DNA of 64,000 nt from Uloborus plumipes (taxonomy: Eukaryota; Arthropoda; Arachnida; Araneae; Uloboridae): the NCBI GenBank assembly GCA_038373865.1, contig JAXGGA010003957.1, forward strand, positions 30,779 to 94,778, read 5' to 3'. The position numbers and the translations under genes were made by a program. Numbering within the stretch: position 1 is the first letter of the stretch; every line of letters starts with the position of its first letter. Below the pieces are notes generated by a model, which saw nothing but the letters and a program-made list of their open reading frames with translations, made no database searches and was not told where the DNA came from. Below are positions 59,438 to 64,000 of this stretch, piece by piece.

Positions 59438-60086
59438 GTTATAGTTTTGTTTGAAAACTCAAATTTTGGGAAAAAAATAATGTTTTGAAGCATATTTATA
59501 AAAAAATAAACTCCTTTTCAACAATGAGAAAATTTGCAGGAAAACTAGGAGCTTAAAATTATCTTTGTATAACTCAGCACAACAAACTCATAACATGAAG
59601 AAAGAATTGCGAAAAACATCGGTAACGCAAGCATCAGTTTCCTAACAAATGGCTTCTACTTCAGCGCTGCCGACATGACAAATAACCCGCAATTTGATAG
59701 CTGAACATTCCTAATTAAAGATTCGTAAACAAAAACGTCTCATAATGTCCACGAAAATAGGTATCTTTTCGATTGTGCAAAAATAAATTGAAAAATTAAT
59801 TTATTTTGTGCTTTAATTTCCGCTGCCGACATGACACTGCATTTGGTAGAAACGGAAAAATGAAGATTGAACAAATCTTACCTGTAATTCAATGCAACTG
59901 ACGGGAAAACTTTCAATCGGAGCTTAAACAGCATATATAAGGGCTTCACCCAGCGCAATTTATTGGAGCCAAACTATGTTTTGTCTAGAAATTATCATTT
60001 TGGAAGATTGCGCTCCAGTCTTGTTATGAAAACTAGTGACAAGCAGAAATTGCCCTTTTTTATCGATCAAAACTCATTTTATCTAA

Positions 60087-60708
60087 GAGTCATTCCATAG
60101 TGACTAACGTAACATTCAGAGCTAATTTTGGAACTGTGTTTACTTGTAACTTAAAGGATAAAAAATATTTTTTAGTTATGCTGATGGATTTACAATGTAC
60201 ATGGTATCTATGTATCATTTCTGCTAAAAATTTAAAACAAAATTACTGACAGTAGATATTTTTTCAACCAAAATAGCAGTGTGACTAACGTAACATTTTT
60301 GCAACCCTAAAAATGAGTGCTCATGTTGTGAGGCAAAAATTTCTCAAAGTTAAGCAAGTGTTAAAAATTGAATGATGTATTTGAAAAATGTGTAAAGTTG
60401 ACTTTTAAAAACATAAAACACATTTATTAAATCTTAATTTTTTTTTAGCCGTAAGTGGCACTTTTACTCAAGATGGAGTGTGACTAACGTAACGTGACTA
60501 ACGTAACCATCGAATAATAAGCACTATAGATACACTACAAACTATTTATTATGGCTAATCTCAGTGATAATTACAATACTTTTTCAATTTTTTTAACTTA
60601 TGTTGTATGATTTTCATTTATGTATTTATTCATTTATTTTTTGATACTTTTTTCATTTCGGTATTTTTTTTTTCTTCCGCTGAGGTTGACATTTTCATGG
60701 AATGACCC
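60087..60708. mobile_element. TIR element with four GTGACTAACGTAAC motifs, TSD CTAA
   Basis: Ends GAGTCATTCCAT and (inverted) ATGGAATGACCC; CTAA flanks both sides (60083-60086, 60709-60712). GTGACTAACGTAAC occurs at 60100, 60281, 60480 and 60494. 622 bp, non-coding. The right end, read inward, is GGGTCATTCCATGAAAATG, close to the left end of 49977-50922. Confidence 0.65.
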
Positions 60709-61017
60709 CTAAAACTAAAGTTACTCTTCATAGTCGAACATAAATCACGTTATTTTCTTTAGTATTTATTTCTGTTGCGATGTTTTACAATCCACAGGAT
60801 TTTTTTGAAATTTGCGATTCGAATGTGTGACGCGCTGCCGACATGACTTTGAAGCAATAAAGAGTTCCACTGTCACAAATTGAAGTAAAATCTGAAAATT
60901 TTATCATGTATGTGCGATGAAGTTTATTGTATGAAAAAATAATTTTCGGTTTTTATTTGGAAGTGCTCCGGAAATTCATTTGTGACCTAATTTAGCACTT
61001 TTCCTGATATTCACCCT

Positions 61018-62049
61018 TTAACATTAGCAGCAATTAGCATTGTTATTGCTGAATCTGCAACTTCAAATACTGTCAGCTTGAATCGTATGTGACTAAAAAT
61101 AAAAGTTTAAAAACTAGAACCCGACTACAGAAAAAAAACACTTATATTTGAAAATAAAACATGTTTAATGGAATTCAGAGATAATTATTGTAAAATAATG
61201 TATCGTGTAGAAATTATGAAATAGTATCGGAAGTTAATTCGAAAGGATAACTGGTTCTGTCTTTTTTATTCTTTTTTTTTTTTTTTTTGTCTCGGATTTT
61301 TAACAAATTTGTCCACTCCTTAAAGTATTGCTTGTGAATGTCGTAAACATAACTTGGTTTAAGCAACAGTACTGCTGAGTTTAGTCTTTAATGACATTTT
61401 TAAAAATAAATTCAGCTAGAAAGTTCGCTTTGTGTTAAAAATAGGGGAGAAAACTGGGTAACTGCACTTGTAATTATAAAAACAAGCGAAAATAATAGAC
61501 TGGAAAATTAAAAAACACGTCGCATTTTTCTATTTTTGCGTGCGCCCGGTGTGTATTTTATGAAAGAAGCACGTGCACGAAGCATCACGCTTCGAGCAAC
61601 TTATCTGCTTCCCTGAATGTTAAGAAACTTTCGTATTGGTCGACATTGAAAAATTCACCTGATAAAATTCTCTCTGGCACGTTTTCCTGTCTGAATGTAT
61701 CAAGATTAAAATCTGAGTTTATCTTCTGAAGGAAATAAGAAGTCGATGTCTTTTAAACTTTAGAAATGACTTGTTTGTATCTTTCTTTTGATGTTTGCTG
61801 AATGCTTAAGGTGGTCAGTTATTGTTTCCTCATAGCGGGGCATTTAAAAATTCAGCATGTGTATTCGAAAATTGCATATTTTTTAGTTTATTCATTACAG
61901 AAAAACTATGCTGTGAAATTTTTAAAAATATATAAAAATGTTGTTGCATTCTAAATTTTAATGCACATATTGATGCTGATTTTATTGAACTTCTTGGCTT
62001 GCTTGAACAATTTCTTTTAGTGACGGCGACTAAAACTTAAGTGCCGGGG
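61018..62049. other. No gene recognised
   Basis: AT-rich with T homopolymers; no coding frame or paired termini seen. Confidence 0.4.
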
Positions 62050-62890
62050 CAAAAAAATTTTGGAAGCTGGAGACTATTTTAGGTTATTTTAAGTGACGAG
62101 GGAGGGTTGATATAATGACTTCTGAATGTTTTCTCCCCGCAAATGTTTTGAAATTGTAGTTTTAAAAACGTTGTAAACGTTTAGGTACGGGAAGGAATTT
62201 CGAGTGTTTTTCCTCCGGAAGTTCTTTGAAAATAAAGCCTAATTGAAAATAAATAAAAAATTTTTAAAAAAACGTAGAAATTTCTACTGTCTTTGATAAT
62301 GTGAAGGTAAGGGAGCTCTTCCCGAAGAAAAAAGTCCGAAATTGGTATCTTTTAAACGCAAATTATAGCAAACTTAGAGCATTGGGTTCTCCCTCGGAAA
62401 TTTGGAAAAAAATTAGAGCTTTAAAAACTTTTTTTATCTTAGATATTTTTTATTGACTCACGGAGAAACGAAGGGGTTCGGGGGTTCTTCGGGGTTTTTT
62501 TTTTTTTTTTTTTTTGATGAAAACCTAAAATTTTAATCTTGGACTTCCTTTGAAAATTTCAGAGAAAGACCTGGATTTTTTTTCTCCAAATTAGAATCTT
62601 AAAACTTAGTTTCATGCTGTCTACTGTTGTAAATGTTCAGAGAATTCTCGTCCTTATTTTTTTTTTCTAAAATTGAAGTCTTAATAACGCAAATTTGGGC
62701 CATCTGAGAAGTTGAAGACTGAAGTGTGTACGATCATGGGTCATAAGTTATCCCCCCGAAAATTTTCAAAATTTTTTTAAGTTTTAAAACTGCAATCATA
62801 TGCAATCTTTTGTGATGTTCGGGTGAGCTCAGTCGGAATGCTTTGAAATTAAAATCTTAACGTTTAGGCGATCTTTGATGCATTGGAGTC
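62050..62890. repeat. Degenerate ~100-bp tandem array
   Basis: Same style as the arrays at 9.0-9.9 and 53.8-55.1 kb: T-rich CCC-GAAA-TTTTGAAA-T phrases followed by a CTTTGATAATGT or CTTTTGTGATGT core. The termini of the element that carries it are not in view. Confidence 0.45.
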
Positions 62891-63601
62891 GTGCAAACAA
62901 AAACAGATTCAATAATCATGAGAACTTCACATTACTCATTCAACATTCGGTTGAAACAGCATTTCTTAAGTAATGATCCGTGGAACGCTAAAATTCCATG
63001 GAGATCATTAAAGGTTTTACTACGAAAGTTAAATCCTTGCTCTTCAAACATTTAAAGTAGTCACTTAAAAAAATGATAGAAATGATATTTGATTGAAACT
63101 TTTAATCAGTCCTTTCCGAACGAACACTAAACAAAAAAGAATAAAAACGCTTTCATTATTAATGTACGAACTTCGACTATGTCAGTACAACACGATCAAA
63201 ACGAAAGGACTCCTGTTTTATCATTTACACATCAATTTAAATGTCGTTATTGCAGTTCTGGTGTATTTCAAACGAATTTTCTTCAAGTGTCACGACTCAC
63301 GAGACCATTCGAAATTAGTACCGGTACGAAGTCTTTTTTTTTTTTTTTTCTTACTCAACCCATGTATAGACAAAAAAATAAATAATGCAGCATATTTAAC
63401 GATTGACGCAAAACCTGACATGAGTTTGTACTTTAATCTATTATTAAATGCCTACATCTATGATAAATGCCTGTCACTTCAATGAAGTCTAAATTTTAAA
63501 TTTTTGTGTTAATTTTAGAAATTACTTTTTAAACTGAAAACATTGATTGGAAAAAAAAGTTTTTTTTTTTAGGTGAGATCCCGAAAACGGGACTGTCCCA
63601 T

Positions 63602-63863
63602 CAGGGCCGGACTGGGTGGTCGAAAGGGCGTGGGAAGGCTGAATTGAAGGGGCGCCGATTTAGCCTCCACAGTACTTTCAGAATTTAAAACGGACATTTC
63701 AAAAAACCCCGTAAATCAGTGGCGTATCCAGGAATTGATTTTGGGGGGTGCACATCGAACATCGACACTGTGATGAGAAAGGAAAAAAATCAAGAAATAT
63801 GGTGAAACTTTAAAAACGCAGTATTTCGATTTAATTTTTTCTATTGAACGTTGCTCAAAGATT

Positions 63864-63900
<37 letters not shown>

Positions 63901-64000
63901 CCACAAAAATGAATATCATGCAAGAACAATAAGGCGCGGGTACATCGCTCATTTTCCTCTTACATTTCCACAATTATAGAATAACAATTAGTTTTGCTTC
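63602..64000. mobile_element. Left ends of two hAT elements, cut by the window edge
   Basis: CAGGGCCGGACTGGG at 63602 and CAGTGGCGTATCCAGGAA at 63717 are both typical hAT left termini. The second probably lies inside the first. No right ends are in the window. A 35-base poly(T) run is at 63866-63900. Confidence 0.5.

Noticed and set aside
60100..60507. CRISPR-like array (repeated 14-mers)
   Set aside because: Spacing is irregular (181, 199 and 14 bp), the repeats are short, the genome is eukaryotic, and the copies lie within a TIR element.
63093..63485. 130-aa plus-strand open frame
   Set aside because: It crosses a poly(T) run coding for phenylalanines, has no recognisable domain, and lies in repeat-rich DNA.

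Overview
This is a eukaryotic nuclear window: AT-rich, intron-containing and packed with DNA transposons. It has GT-AG introns, AATAAA signals, a tRNA-derived SINE, Helitrons and many hAT elements. There are no operons, Shine-Dalgarno sites or CRISPR arrays. Gene content (AGMO-like, GLD2, MOCS3, MIER-like) and repeat style fit an arthropod, and I lean to a spider or other chelicerate; that placement is inference.

Genes, left to right. (1) The last two coding exons of an alkylglycerol-monooxygenase-like membrane protein (+, 2068-2150 and 4993-5200); the rest lies left of the window. (2) A complete GLD2 cytoplasmic poly(A) polymerase on the minus strand, 12 coding exons from 28386 down to 6603. 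The exons were joined by hand from splice sites; they sum to 1578 nt and read as 525 codons plus stop. It is convergent with gene 1. (3) An intronless MOCS3/Uba4 gene (+, 30382-31722), divergent from GLD2. (4) A short MIER-like ELM2-SANT gene (-, 43172 to 41806, two coding exons), with a possible divergent first exon of another gene at 43666. I recognise no host gene to the right of 44 kb.

The rest is mobile DNA. I could delimit hAT elements by terminal inverted repeats plus target-site duplications (TSDs) at 8070-10601, 19314-22473, 23664-24493, 25910-26897 and 48669-52053 (perfect 8-bp TSDs), 23415-24964 (6 bp), 53427-55419 (5 bp), and 58544-59437, 47458-48083 and 32826-33979 (imperfect TSDs). 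Others are a non-autonomous Helitron with both ends (35631-36582), a Helitron remnant with helicase C-terminus and three tandem 5' ends (55564-57091), pogo-like MITEs, palindromic MITEs, a SINE with a 12-bp TSD (46292-46590), and two similar unclassified TIR elements with internal repeated motifs (49977-50922, 60087-60708). Several are nested two or three deep, so their relative ages can be read directly.

The host genes do not form a pathway. GLD2 lengthens mRNA poly(A) tails, MOCS3 serves tRNA thiolation and molybdenum cofactor synthesis, the MIER-like protein is a presumed HDAC-complex scaffold, and AGMO cleaves ether lipids. The GLD2/MOCS3 interval and the region upstream of the MIER-like gene share a TGATGTCAC motif that may be a common promoter element.
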